A DNA stretch of 64,000 nucleotides from Gimesia sp. GTDB taxonomy: Bacteria > Planctomycetota > Planctomycetia > Planctomycetales > Planctomycetaceae. The position numbers were made by a program, and so were the translations under genes. Positions within the stretch are counted from its first letter, which is position 1. Each line of letters opens with the position of its first letter. A model generated the notes under the pieces. The model saw nothing but the letters and a program-made list of their open reading frames with translations, did not search any database and was not told the DNA's origin. This document shows, in pieces, positions 1-10,107 of the stretch. The DNA lies in the NCBI GenBank assembly GCA_002706765.1, contig PAJV01000066.1:62001-126000 (forward strand), written 5' to 3'.

Positions 1-2
1 AA

Positions 3-242
3 ATTGATCTGGATGATCTGCATCCGAATCTGATGCACCGGGACGAACTCACCACCGAAGTCGATGCCTCCGGGAAACAGCAGCTCAGCAGTACCTCTTA
101 TCTGGCACTGGTCACGCTGGAAACACCGGTTGAACAGCCCCTGATTCACTCGACCGGGCAGGCCAAAATTGCAGTCCCCCCGGAATCGCTGGGAAAAAAA
201 CTGTATCGCCAGCTGCGAAAGACCATACGCCTCTTCCAATAA
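3..242 (+). CDS. C-terminal fragment, possible HlyD/M50-type membrane protein
   Basis: An open frame runs in from the window edge and stops at TAA 240-242, so only about the last 79 residues are visible. The tail has a short beta-type segment ending GQAKI followed by SLGKKLYRQLRKTIRLF. This resembles the end of planctomycete HlyD-like adaptors and M50-peptidase fusions, where a beta-barrel strand is followed by a basic/aromatic segment. That family assignment is a tentative recollection; no catalytic motif falls inside the window. An internal ATG at 33 exists, but the frame is open upstream of it, so 33 is not taken as the start. The next gene, ddl, begins 172 bases downstream with its own ribosome binding site. 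Confidence 0.55.
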   Translation: MDLDDLHPNLMHRDELTTEVDASGKQQLSSTSYLALVTLETPVEQPLIHSTGQAKIAVPPESLGKKLYRQLRKTIRLFQ

Positions 243-414
243 ATATTATCGCACATGCCGCAAACATCCCAGTTTCACATTCTGGTGAGATAGAGAATCA
301 ACGTTGGCAGATTGCCTCAGTATTGCTAAACTTCCGCGATTCAAATACTGCAGCTAATCGATTAATAAAACGGTATCCCATTTTTTCAGCAGACGGTGGC
401 AAGGAGGCTTCCCG

Positions 415-1377
415 ATGACCGATTCCAATATGAATCCCTCTTCGACTTTGAACATTGTGGTTCTCTCAGGTGGAGAATCGGCTGAGAGTCAGATCAGCCT
501 CAAAAGTGGTGAGACGGTCGCGCGGTCTCTGTCAGCGCGGGGGCATCAGGTAAAAATCGTCGACCCTTCCCTGGTAGACCTCGACAGTTTTGACTGGACC
601 GGCTGCGACGTTGTGTTCATCGCCTTACATGGAACATACGGGGAAGATGGCACAATTCAATCCACGCTGGATCGACTGGGCATCCCCTATTCCGGCTGTG
701 ACGCCGCAACTTCGAAACTGGCGTTCAGCAAATCGGCTTCGAAAGAACGCTTTATTCAACACAATGTAAACACACCCTCTTACGTGCTGATTCATGAATC
801 AGACGACGCCGGTCGCATTGAACAGCATGCCCGCAGCATGGGTTATCCCCTGGTCGTAAAACCCGATGCCCAGGGTTCCAGCCTGGGTGTGACGATCGTG
901 AAAACTCCCGAAGAGTTGCCACAGGCCCTGACCCGGTGTTTCCATTACGATTCGTTCGGCATTCTGGAATCAGCGATCAAAGGAACCGAATGGACCGTCA
1001 CGGTGGTCGATGATCAGGTTCTGCCTCTGATACAGATTCGGACCCCTCACGAGTTTTTTGACTATGAAGCCAAGTACACTGAAGATTCAACAGAATACCT
1101 GTTTGACTTCGATCTGCCGACCAATGTGATACAGTCCATTATCAAGACAGGTGCGAATGCCTGTACCGCGCTGGGCACAACCGGAATTGTACGCGTCGAT
1201 CTGCTGGTGGACCGTTTCCAGCAACCCTGGGTTCTGGAAATAAACACCATTCCGGGCTTTACCGATCACAGCCTGGTACCGAAAGCAGCCGCACGTGCGG
1301 GGATCGATTTTGGTGAACTGTGCGAGCAGGCGCTGGTCAACTGCCTGAAAAAAGCCACTGCCCGCCCGCAAAATTGA
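415..1377 (+). CDS. ddl: D-alanine--D-alanine ligase
   Basis: Cytoplasmic ATP-grasp enzyme joining two D-alanines for the peptidoglycan stem peptide. The 320-residue length is normal for the family. Visible motifs are LHGTYGEDGTIQ (about 71-82) of the N-terminal domain, the ATP-grasp lysine stretch VVKPDAQGSSLGV (147-159), and the metal-binding signature EINTIPGFT (275-283) with E275 and N277. A strong ribosome binding site, AAGGAGG at 401-407, fixes the ATG at 415. The gene lies upstream of an FtsQ-like gene, as in many division/cell-wall clusters, but murC, ftsA and ftsZ are not next to it. Presence of ddl supports peptidoglycan synthesis, now accepted for planctomycetes. Confidence 0.95.
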   Translation: MTDSNMNPSSTLNIVVLSGGESAESQISLKSGETVARSLSARGHQVKIVDPSLVDLDSFDWTGCDVVFIALHGTYGEDGTIQSTLDRLGIPYSGCDAATSKLAFSKSASKERFIQHNVNTPSYVLIHESDDAGRIEQHARSMGYPLVVKPDAQGSSLGVTIVKTPEELPQALTRCFHYDSFGILESAIKGTEWTVTVVDDQVLPLIQIRTPHEFFDYEAKYTEDSTEYLFDFDLPTNVIQSIIKTGANACTALGTTGIVRVDLLVDRFQQPWVLEINTIPGFTDHSLVPKAAARAGIDFGELCEQALVNCLKKATARPQN

Positions 1378-1565
1378 TAAAGTTTCACCAGTCGGCCTGA
1401 TTCACTGAGGAATCCCCTGTTTTTCAGTGAGCGTCGCAACACAAAGTACTTCAAGTTGCGATAATCATAATACAGAGACCGTGCGCAGATGCCCTCAAGC
1501 TGAGCCCCACCAGCCTGCCGCATCGACGGGCGTCTGTTCTTCTGGAACGCATCACAATTAATCAT

Positions 1566-1640
1566 AGGCATCTCCCAACCTGTCATACTCGGCCCAGACA
1601 ACCTGGGAGACGCTACAGTAAAACGGAATTCCGTCTACCC
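1566..1640 (+). repeat. Dispersed hairpin element, copy 1
   Basis: A stem TCTCCCA (1571-1577) pairs with TGGGAGA (1604-1610). The loop contains ACTCGGCCCA, and the sequence GCTACAGTAAA (1612-1622) follows directly. A second copy with the same order of parts lies at 14664-14735. The spacing from TCTCCCA to GCTACAG is 41 bases here and 39 there, and both copies carry GTCTA shortly after. It sits in the ddl to ftsQ-like spacer. It could be a small structured RNA, a processing site or a miniature repeat; the sequence alone does not decide. Confidence 0.55.
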
Positions 1641-1699
1641 CGATCCACTGCGATTCGCAGCCCGATGATTTGTCAAAGGTCAACGATAAACCAGAGCAC

Positions 1700-2674
1700 A
1701 TGAGTCGAAAAACCAGCAAAAAACGACCTGCCAAAAAGAAGGTCGAAGTGGTCGAAGAAGAGGACACAGGGGAAGAATCACCTTCCCTGTTCAGCCCTTC
1801 GTCATTGATCCGCCTGCTCTTTCGCCCCAAAGTTCTTTTGATACTGGCGGTGGCGGTAACCGGTCTGTTCTTCTTTCAGAAAGTGAAGCAGCAGATTCCC
1901 GATCTGTCCCAGCGCGAAGAGTACCAGATCGAAACCAAAGAGCTCTCGCTGCAGCCGTCACCCCCGCATTATGTGCCGATCGACATTGTCGACCAGGTCA
2001 TCAAACGCAGCAAATTGCCTGCGCAGGTCTCCCTGCTTGACCAGGGGCTGGTGCTCAAAATCGCCGACGCATTTCAGCAACATCCCTGGGTGGAGAAAGT
2101 CATTTCGGTTCGTAAAACGAACACGGTGGAAGTCGAAATCCAGTTTCGCAAACCCGCTGCCATGGTCGAACTGAAACAGGGCCTGTTTCCCGTGGATAAT
2201 GCGGGAGTCCTGTTACCGCCCGAAGATTTTTCGGTCTCCGATGCCCGCCGTTTCCCGATCATTACCGGCGTCAGCTCAATCCCTGCTGGCCTTGCGGGAA
2301 CATCGTGGGGCGATTTATCCGTCACCGGCGCTGCCCAACTGGCAGAAGCACTGGGACCACACTGGAAAGAGCTGGAGATCGTCTCTATCGAAGTGCCGCC
2401 TCGCGTGGCCGCGGATGTCACACTGGATGATCTGATCTATCGCCTGATCACTGCCGGCGGTTCGGAAATTGTCTGGGGCCGCTCGCCGAAAAGCCAGCGG
2501 CGTGGAGAATTACGCGTCGATCAGAAAATCGGCAAGCTGGAAAAATACTATCGTGATTACGGCGGCTTCGATCGCCCGCACGGGCCTTACGAAATTGACA
2601 TTCGCCACTGGCAGGAAATTTCCCGCCGCCCGCTGAAACAGCAAAGCAACCAGCGCACGCTGATGCGCCGCTGA
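1700..2674 (+). CDS. FtsQ/POTRA-like cell-division protein
   Basis: Probable bitopic membrane protein of the FtsQ/DivIB type, which in other bacteria links septal peptidoglycan synthesis to the divisome. A basic cytoplasmic tail (SRKTSKKRPAKKK) and an acidic stretch precede one membrane segment (VLLILAVAVTGLFFF, about residues 44-59). A POTRA-like segment (HPWVEKVISVRK) and a beta domain follow, and the C-terminus is basic. The order and the position after ddl match FtsQ. An upstream in-frame TTG at 1670 would add ten residues; the ATG at 1700 is preferred although neither has a convincing ribosome binding site. It ends two bases before the convergent stop at 2677. Planctomycetes lack FtsZ, so its role must differ from the textbook divisome. 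Family call is by layout rather than strong motif identity. Confidence 0.75.
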   Translation: MSRKTSKKRPAKKKVEVVEEEDTGEESPSLFSPSSLIRLLFRPKVLLILAVAVTGLFFFQKVKQQIPDLSQREEYQIETKELSLQPSPPHYVPIDIVDQVIKRSKLPAQVSLLDQGLVLKIADAFQQHPWVEKVISVRKTNTVEVEIQFRKPAAMVELKQGLFPVDNAGVLLPPEDFSVSDARRFPIITGVSSIPAGLAGTSWGDLSVTGAAQLAEALGPHWKELEIVSIEVPPRVAADVTLDDLIYRLITAGGSEIVWGRSPKSQRRGELRVDQKIGKLEKYYRDYGGFDRPHGPYEIDIRHWQEISRRPLKQQSNQRTLMRR

Positions 2675-2676
2675 AA

Positions 2677-3102
2677 TCATTTGCCTTTCACATTGACATC
2701 AAAATCGACATCGGATGCATCCGCTGTCACGTCAACCTCTGTTTTAAATTCGGTAAACAACATCGGGGGATCACCGCCTGGTACCGTTGCTTCGGTGGAA
2801 GCGTAGCCATTCAGCATCGCAATATGCGGTCCGGAAACAGGGCCTTTATTCGGATCGGTATGCCAGCGACCATTTTCAATCGTGCCGACGGCCCCTGGTC
2901 CCTGATTTCCCTTAGCCGTATCGGGCATCAGTATAACCTGACCCGCTGGCACAGGCTGACCATTATGCAGTACCTGTCCTGAAAGCACGAATCGCTCCGG
3001 ACCTGTGGAATCAGTGCCGCAGCCGAGCAAAAACAGGCAACAGACACCCACATTCATCCAACACAATAACCGGGCTCCAACTTGTTTCAATTGATGTTTC
3101 AA
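2677..3102 (-). CDS. Small lipoprotein with a carboxypeptidase-regulatory-like fold
   Basis: A 141-residue lipoprotein: hydrophobic signal, then lipobox LLGC, then a single beta-sandwich-like domain (LSGQVLHNGQPVPAGQVILMP). The GxVxxNGxPVxxGxVxFxP pattern is typical of small planctomycete transthyretin/carboxypeptidase-regulatory-like lipoproteins. The frame opens at TTG 3102, whose TTGA overlaps the TGA stop of the prepilin gene, indicating translational coupling. An in-frame ATG at 3057 is an alternative but would leave a short signal. It is cotranscribed behind a prepilin gene, and the same pairing recurs at 42-44 kb. It probably sits in the periplasm anchored to a membrane. Binding partner unknown. 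Confidence 0.75.
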   Translation of the reverse strand: MKHQLKQVGARLLCWMNVGVCCLFLLGCGTDSTGPERFVLSGQVLHNGQPVPAGQVILMPDTAKGNQGPGAVGTIENGRWHTDPNKGPVSGPHIAMLNGYASTEATVPGGDPPMLFTEFKTEVDVTADASDVDFDVNVKGK

Positions 3103-4061
3103 AACGTGTATCCTCCGACCGGCAGTCCATCTGCAATGATTCCGAGAGTCTGATAAGTACTCAAGTCGATATTTTCACTGATGAAATGCACGGAGCCATC
3201 ACCCATCAGAAAATGTGCTCCTCCGATATGGTTACTTCCAAAATAAGAAGTAGCCACCTCGAGTTTGTAACCATCTCGATGCGGGACGAACGTAGAACCG
3301 TTTACTGGCAGATAAGTACCACCAACCTGGGCCGGCGCATCTCCCCAGGACGTCGTCGCCCAGGTCATCCAGTAGGTTGCTGCTGAACCACTACTGGCCC
3401 AGAGCGTCTGATAGCGGCTCTCCCCCAGCATGAAGACATTCGAAGAACCATCCGTAATATCTCGCATACGGGTGCTGGAGTCAGAATAAAAAATCCCGTT
3501 GAAGAAATACGTGCGAATATTATAAGCCCGACAGGCTTTCCCGATCGCTGCCATCGCGGTGTAGTCACCGCCCCCCTGCACTCCCAGGTAATTGTTATTG
3601 GCATGTGATTCATTGGAATTCGGATCAGAAGGACATTCGAAGTTGACATTTCGCAGTTCCTGCAGTGTCTCGTTCACAGCGTCCCCGGTTCCATTCTGCA
3701 GGTTTCGGAACTTCGCGTTGAAGTCAAACTTGTTATAGAGCGTGGACTGCTCAATGTACGGTAATATCAGAATCGTCCAGGGGGCAGAGCGGGTCCCGCC
3801 TGTTGTGCAGGTTCCCCCCGATGAGCCACGTCGTGCAGCTGTTTCGATATAAGCGGGAGGCAGCCGATTGAAGGTGTCGTGATAATTATGAAGCGCCAGT
3901 CCCAACTGCTTCAACTTGTTCTTGCAGGTCGAGCGACGCGCCGCTTCACGGGCCTGCTGAACGGCTGGCAACAGAAGCGCGATGAGAATCGCAATGATGG
4001 CAATGACAACTAATAATTCAATGAGTGTGAAACCGCGCTGCTGCCTTTTATGAGAGCTCAT
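3099..4061 (-). CDS. DUF1559 prepilin-like protein
   Basis: A 320-residue protein of the planctomycete DUF1559 family. It has a type IV prepilin leader (QQRG|FTLIE, cleavage after G10), a hydrophobic pilin helix rich in I/A/L, the run [20 protein letters not shown], then an extracytoplasmic head ending in an H-x9-DG motif (HIGGAHFLMGDG). A prepilin peptidase is expected to process it, and it is probably displayed at the cell surface; its exact role is unknown in this family. An ATG at 4061 is chosen because AAGGA lies 9 bases upstream; a longer frame to 4112 has no such signal. It overlaps the downstream lipoprotein gene by four bases and forms a two-gene operon with it. Confidence 0.9.
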   Translation of the reverse strand: MSSHKRQQRGFTLIELLVVIAIIAILIALLLPAVQQAREAARRSTCKNKLKQLGLALHNYHDTFNRLPPAYIETAARRGSSGGTCTTGGTRSAPWTILILPYIEQSTLYNKFDFNAKFRNLQNGTGDAVNETLQELRNVNFECPSDPNSNESHANNNYLGVQGGGDYTAMAAIGKACRAYNIRTYFFNGIFYSDSSTRMRDITDGSSNVFMLGESRYQTLWASSGSAATYWMTWATTSWGDAPAQVGGTYLPVNGSTFVPHRDGYKLEVATSYFGSNHIGGAHFLMGDGSVHFISENIDLSTYQTLGIIADGLPVGGYTF

Positions 4062-4134
4062 GTAAAAAATCCTTGGTCGAATCTTTACAGAGGTTGACAT
4101 GAGCCCTGCCATACCATTTCTACCTTAATAAACT

Positions 4135-4162
4135 ATCCTAATAGAACATTTGACTAAAGCAA
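4135..4162 (-). promoter_or_regulatory. Candidate promoter for the prepilin/lipoprotein operon
   Basis: On the minus strand TTGCTT (4157-4162) and TAGGAT (4135-4140) are separated by 16 bases. The region between the divergent genes at 4061 and 4303 is AT-rich relative to its surroundings. Sigma-70-like boxes are a reasonable but weak match. Confidence 0.4.
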
Positions 4163-4302
4163 GGACAAATTTTCAGACTTTTGTTCGAATTGTGTTTTCT
4201 GCTGTAAAGCCCGATTTTAATGCGGAAAGTGGGGATTGCCTTTTTATAATGAATTCGCACCAGTCACCAGAGCTTGAAAAACATTTAGGACAGGAGAGTT
4301 AG

Positions 4303-5034
4303 ATGAACCAGGAAGAAGTCGTCCGCCATTATCAGACGCAGGGATTTGTCCATGTTCCCGCCTGGTATGCAGGTGAGGAACTGGCTGAAATCAGGTCCGC
4401 CGTCGAACGCTATAACCGGGAAGTCGTACCGGGCCTGCCTGACAGTGATGTCGTGTTTGAAGCCGACGGGACTGCGATTCGTAACTGCTGGCGGATGCAG
4501 ACCCATGATTCTTTCTTCGCACAGCTTTCGCAGTCAGATAGAGTACAGACCCTGATTGCAGAACTGGTCAACGGCACGCCAACCTGCATGGGCGTGGAAA
4601 CCTTTAACAAGCCGGCAAAGGTTGGTTCCGGCGTGCCACCGCATCAGGACAACGCTTATTTCTGCCAGACACCACCCGATGTGCTTACCGTCTGGATCGC
4701 CCTGGATGATGTCACTCCGGAAAATGGTCCCGTACATTACCTGCCCGGTTCTCATACAGAGGGCGTGCATGAACACGTTCCTTCCGGCGTGAAAGGAAAT
4801 TCCTTTGGACTGGCAGAGCCGGTAGAAGAATCTCACGCAAAAGCGGCTCTGCTCAAGGCGGGTGATATCCTGATTCATCACTGTCAGACGATTCACTTCA
4901 GCGCACCGAATGTCAGTGACTTCCCCCGGCTGGGACTGTTGCTCGTCTTCCGCGGCACACACACGCAGGATTCCCCGGAGATGAAAGCCGCCTACCAGAA
5001 AGCACGGGCGTTGATGGAGGCGGGAACCAGTTGA
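4303..5034 (+). CDS. Phytanoyl-CoA dioxygenase (PhyH) family protein
   Basis: Probable Fe(II)/2-oxoglutarate-dependent oxygenase of the PhyH family, 243 residues, cytoplasmic. The metal triad is visible: H114 and D116 in PPHQDNAYF, and H198 in TIHFSAPN, with the 2-oxoglutarate arginine shortly after in DFPRLGL. The family hydroxylates diverse small molecules and PhyH paralogues are numerous in planctomycetes, so no substrate can be named. The ATG is preceded by AGGAGAG, which settles the start. The gene is alone between divergent and unrelated neighbours, and a TATAAT at 4245-4250 could be its -10 box but has no clear -35 partner. Confidence 0.85.
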   Translation: MNQEEVVRHYQTQGFVHVPAWYAGEELAEIRSAVERYNREVVPGLPDSDVVFEADGTAIRNCWRMQTHDSFFAQLSQSDRVQTLIAELVNGTPTCMGVETFNKPAKVGSGVPPHQDNAYFCQTPPDVLTVWIALDDVTPENGPVHYLPGSHTEGVHEHVPSGVKGNSFGLAEPVEESHAKAALLKAGDILIHHCQTIHFSAPNVSDFPRLGLLLVFRGTHTQDSPEMKAAYQKARALMEAGTS

Positions 5035-5434
5035 AAAATATTGCAGGACATAGTGGTGAGTAAATTTACCAAGTGTTCACTTCCTGTCTCTCTCAAATTT
5101 CGGTGAAAACAGTTCGATTCGCGAAGAAAAGGGGACTCAGAGTTACTTTCCGGCGATTTAAAGTGACTTGCGTACCCCGTCCCGCTTGATTTTCCGTGTT
5201 TTGACGCTTAGATAAGGTATTCAGCAACGCGTTTCCGTTATCTGAGGAAGCGATTGTCCGTTTATTGACTTCAAAAAAACAGTGCCCTAAAATCGCTATC
5301 TTAGCATTGTTTAATAATTCTTTAGAAAGACACAGGGAGAGAATCGAATCAGCGGGCCTGGTACAAACAGGTTGCTGATCCACATTTTCGGTTCTTATTT
5401 CGCTCGCCAAATAAAACAAAGGGGAATGACAACG
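5035..5434 (+). other. Intergenic region and acs leader
   Basis: A 400-base stretch with no credible gene. It holds the acs promoter (5265-5293) and a leader of roughly 135 bases. The first 200 bases show a partial inverted repeat around GGTGAGTAAATTTACC near 5053-5068, which may end transcription of the PhyH gene, but nothing else that can be named. Confidence 0.5.
5265..5293 (+). promoter_or_regulatory. Sigma-70-type promoter for acs
   Basis: TTGACT (5265-5270) and TAAAAT (5288-5293) are separated by exactly 17 bases, close to the housekeeping consensus. Transcription would start near 5300, giving a leader of about 135 bases before the acs start codon. This is one of the best promoter matches in the window. 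Confidence 0.7.
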
Positions 5435-7390
<1,956 letters not shown>

Positions 7391-7427
7391 TTCACCGGGT
7401 TGCAGAAACAGCGCCTGACACTACTTC

Positions 7428-7462
7428 GCAGGATGGCCGGACTTCGACCATCCTGCTGTTTG
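7428..7462 (+). terminator. Rho-independent-type terminator after acs
   Basis: A nine-base perfect stem GCAGGATGG (7428-7436) and CCATCCTGC (7448-7456) with an 11-base loop is followed by TGTTTGTTT. It separates acs from larB. Confidence 0.7.
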
Positions 7463-7490
7463 TTTACCGCAGTCGAATCGAGGTATTTTG

Positions 7491-8273
7491 ATGTCCGATG
7501 ATCAGCTTTCTCAACTGTTTGAGCAGGTCCGCCAGGGAGCACTCTCCGTCGAGCAGGCTGTCGTACAGTTCCAGGAACAGGCACCTCTGAAAACAGGCGC
7601 GCTTGCATCCGCGAGCATCGACCTCGATCGCAGTACAAGATGTGGTTATCCCGAAGTCGTATTCTGTGAAGGAAAAACATCCGCTTCCCTGGTTGAAATT
7701 TTCACACTGCTGCTGGAAGCAAAACAGCGCTGCCTGGGAACGCGTATCTCAGAAGAGCAGGCAGAAGTCGTGCTCAAACAGTTTCCCCAGGCAATCTACA
7801 ATCAGACAGCCCGCACGATTCGCATTCCTGAAAAAGATGCGGCCTTCGATGAAGAACTGATCTCAGGAAAAATCGCGGTCTTGACTGCGGGTACCAGTGA
7901 CCGTCCTGTTGCAGAAGAAGCAATCGAAACATTGATCTGGATGGGCTACGAACCGGACTTCATTGTCGACGTGGGGGTAGCAGGTCCACACCGGCTGCAG
8001 GAACAGTTGCCGCGTATCCAAAATGTTTCCGCCATCATTGTTGCCGCCGGGATGGAAGGCGCACTCCCTTCTGTTGTCGGAGGCTGGGTCTCCTGTCCGG
8101 TCATCGCGGTACCCACCAGCGTCGGTTACGGTGCCAGCCTGGGAGGCATGGCGGCGCTGCTGGGCATGCTTAACAGTTGTGCTGCGAATGTGACGGTGGT
8201 TAATATCAATGCAGGCTTCAAAGCCGGTTTTATCGCCGGCCTGATCGCCGACCAGAATCAGAAAACATCCTGA
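7491..8273 (+). CDS. larB: LarB, nickel-pincer-nucleotide cofactor synthesis carboxylase
   Basis: A 260-residue protein related to PurE. LarB carboxylates and hydrolyses nicotinic acid adenine dinucleotide, the first step toward the nickel-pincer cofactor of lactate racemase. The N-terminal region (LFEQVRQGALSVEQAV, LDRSTRCGYPEVVFCEGKT) and the PurE-like core (IAVLTAGTSDRPVAEEA, IVAAGMEGALPSVVGG, VPTSVGYGAS) are characteristic. The start is ATG 7491, with GAGG eight bases upstream; the TTG at 7488 is ignored. larC and larE, the other cofactor genes, are not in this window, so the pathway must be dispersed or the cofactor used by another LarA-like enzyme. Next gene on the same strand starts 35 bases on. 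Confidence 0.92.
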   Translation: MSDDQLSQLFEQVRQGALSVEQAVVQFQEQAPLKTGALASASIDLDRSTRCGYPEVVFCEGKTSASLVEIFTLLLEAKQRCLGTRISEEQAEVVLKQFPQAIYNQTARTIRIPEKDAAFDEELISGKIAVLTAGTSDRPVAEEAIETLIWMGYEPDFIVDVGVAGPHRLQEQLPRIQNVSAIIVAAGMEGALPSVVGGWVSCPVIAVPTSVGYGASLGGMAALLGMLNSCAANVTVVNINAGFKAGFIAGLIADQNQKTS

Positions 8274-8308
8274 TGCACGCCCCCCGACTCAATTAAGAGA
8301 GCCCTGCC

Positions 8309-9817
8309 ATGCCGACTTCATCTCCGCGTCATAAGTCCTGCCTCTTCCTGTTCACTCTCATCTGTTTTGCCATACCAACGAGTCCTCTCCCGGCTGCGGA
8401 TTCAGAAACTGATCCGGAATTCACACCCCTTGTGCGTGTCGTTGATCTGAATGTCGGCGAGTCGACCACGATGACGCTCAGCAATGGCGAACAGGTTCAG
8501 GTAAAATTGCTTGATCTCAAGGAAACCCGCGATCCCATTCGCCAGGCAGTGCGCAGCGCCATCGTCACCGTGGAAGTGGATGGCGAAACGATCCAGTTGG
8601 AATCGGGGATGTATAATCTGCCGCAAACGATTGGTAAAGTACAGATCGACTGTTCGATTACCGGCGGTTACAACTCCAACGGCACCCCCTCCTTCTGGGG
8701 GCTCGATAAAGACGCCCGCCTGCGGTTCTGGCCCAAAGGTTCCCCACTGATGAAACTAGGTTCGTTTATCTACCCGGTCGAGCAGCGCTGGTTTGCCACG
8801 CGGACCTGGTACGACAATGAACCCGTCGATGGCGGCACAAAAATCCTGCCGAAGATTTATTATCACAGCGGCCTCGATATCGGCGGTGCCGAGAAGCTGA
8901 CACGCGTCATCGCGGCCACCGATGGGATCGTGGTTTCAGCGGGTGATGAAGTGCTGGATGCCCACAAAAAAGATACGCCGGTCGCCCCACGCTATGATGT
9001 CGTTTACCTCCGCGATACCCGTGGCTGGTACTACCGCTACAGCCACCTGCATGAAATCAATGAGCGTATCAAACCGGGACGCATCATCAAGCAGGGAGAA
9101 GAAATCGGTCTCCTGGGAAAAAAAGGAGCCAGTGGTGGCTGGTCGCATCTGCACTTTGAAATCAAAAGCCGACAACCATCGGGCAAATGGGGCACGCAGG
9201 CCGGCTATGCGTTGATCTGGGAAGCGTACCGCAATCAATATCAACCCAAACTGGTTGCCAACAGCCGCCGCAAACATTTTATCAAAGCGGGCGAATCCAC
9301 GGTTCTCAAAGGCACACAATCTTATAGTGTCGATGATAGTATTCAGAGCTACGAGTGGACCTTTTGCGATGGCACGAAAGCCACTGGACCGGAAATCAAA
9401 CGAACCTACGACAAGCCTGGTACCTATAGCGAGATTCTTAAAGTCACGGACAAAGCCGGGAATGTCGATTACGATTTCGCAGAAGTGCAGGTACTCGATC
9501 CCCAAAACATGGAAGAGTATGTGCCTCGCATTCACGCCTCTTACTGGCCTTCCCTTAATAACAAAGTTGGCGAGCCGATTACGTTTAAAGTTCGCTCGTT
9601 CGGAAATACGATGGGGAAAGAAGTCTGGGACTTCGGCGATGGCAGCCCGACGATCAGCGTGAAATCGGACGGCAACGTGAAACCGCTGGATGAAGATGGC
9701 TACGCAATCACAAAGCACACCTATCAGAAACCAGGTGACTACCTGGTGAAAGTCGAACGCAGCCGCGAAGATGGCGTGAAAGCAGTGACACACCTGCATG
9801 TGCGCGTAGAACCGTAA
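8309..9817 (+). CDS. Secreted M23 (LytM) metallopeptidase with PKD-like domains
   Basis: A 502-residue exported protein. A signal peptide (about 1-29, ending LPAAD) leads into a beta-rich N-terminal region, then a LytM zinc-peptidase domain. The zinc-binding residues are HSGLD (H186, D190) and the catalytic pair SHLHFEI (H280, H282), so the enzyme should be active on peptidoglycan cross-bridges or similar peptides. Two PKD-like beta domains follow: the first around WTFCDGTKATGPEIKRTYDKPGTY, the second around WDFGDGSPTI with a terminal VKVERS strand. PKD modules commonly bind carbohydrate or mediate surface contacts. It is probably periplasmic or cell-surface. Start ATG 8309 is preceded by AAGAGAG. 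Confidence 0.88.
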   Translation: MPTSSPRHKSCLFLFTLICFAIPTSPLPAADSETDPEFTPLVRVVDLNVGESTTMTLSNGEQVQVKLLDLKETRDPIRQAVRSAIVTVEVDGETIQLESGMYNLPQTIGKVQIDCSITGGYNSNGTPSFWGLDKDARLRFWPKGSPLMKLGSFIYPVEQRWFATRTWYDNEPVDGGTKILPKIYYHSGLDIGGAEKLTRVIAATDGIVVSAGDEVLDAHKKDTPVAPRYDVVYLRDTRGWYYRYSHLHEINERIKPGRIIKQGEEIGLLGKKGASGGWSHLHFEIKSRQPSGKWGTQAGYALIWEAYRNQYQPKLVANSRRKHFIKAGESTVLKGTQSYSVDDSIQSYEWTFCDGTKATGPEIKRTYDKPGTYSEILKVTDKAGNVDYDFAEVQVLDPQNMEEYVPRIHASYWPSLNNKVGEPITFKVRSFGNTMGKEVWDFGDGSPTISVKSDGNVKPLDEDGYAITKHTYQKPGDYLVKVERSREDGVKAVTHLHVRVEP

Positions 9818-9951
9818 TTCGATATCTCCACATCGTCCCGTGGGCAGTTCCATGTGTCCGCCCGACTGGTGAAAATCGAACTGGCTTGAGACTCGGAACG
9901 GGACCAGTAATAACATTCGCAGCGCATCAAAGCAAAGTACGTCGAGACCGC

Positions 9952-9984
9952 GGGCGAACACATGGGTTCGCCCCGACGGGGTTG
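9952..9984 (+). other. Perfect hairpin in the 9818-10107 spacer
   Basis: GGGCGAAC (9952-9959) and GTTCGCCC (9966-9973) form an eight-base perfect stem over a six-base loop, immediately followed by a second small stem CCCC-GAC-GGGG. No T-run follows, so this is not a classical terminator; a structured end or RNA element is possible. The rest of this 290-base spacer shows no gene. Confidence 0.35.
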
Positions 9985-10107
9985 GTTTCCTGTTCGCAGG
10001 GAATTGAGTTCTCTGCTGGCATTTGGTCAGTGGCGGTTTTACAATATTTGTGATCTTCTGTTTTCTGTCACACTCTTTCTGTTTTTCCTGCCTGGATTCT
10101 GCCTGCC

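Noticed and set aside
4222-4250. Promoter for the PhyH gene from TATAAT at 4245-4250
   Set aside because: The -10 box is good, but no acceptable -35 box occurs at 16-19 bases upstream.
8936-9961. Long minus-strand open frame of 341 codons opposite the M23 peptidase
   Set aside because: It mirrors codon bias of the real gene on the other strand; the plus-strand frame has catalytic motifs.
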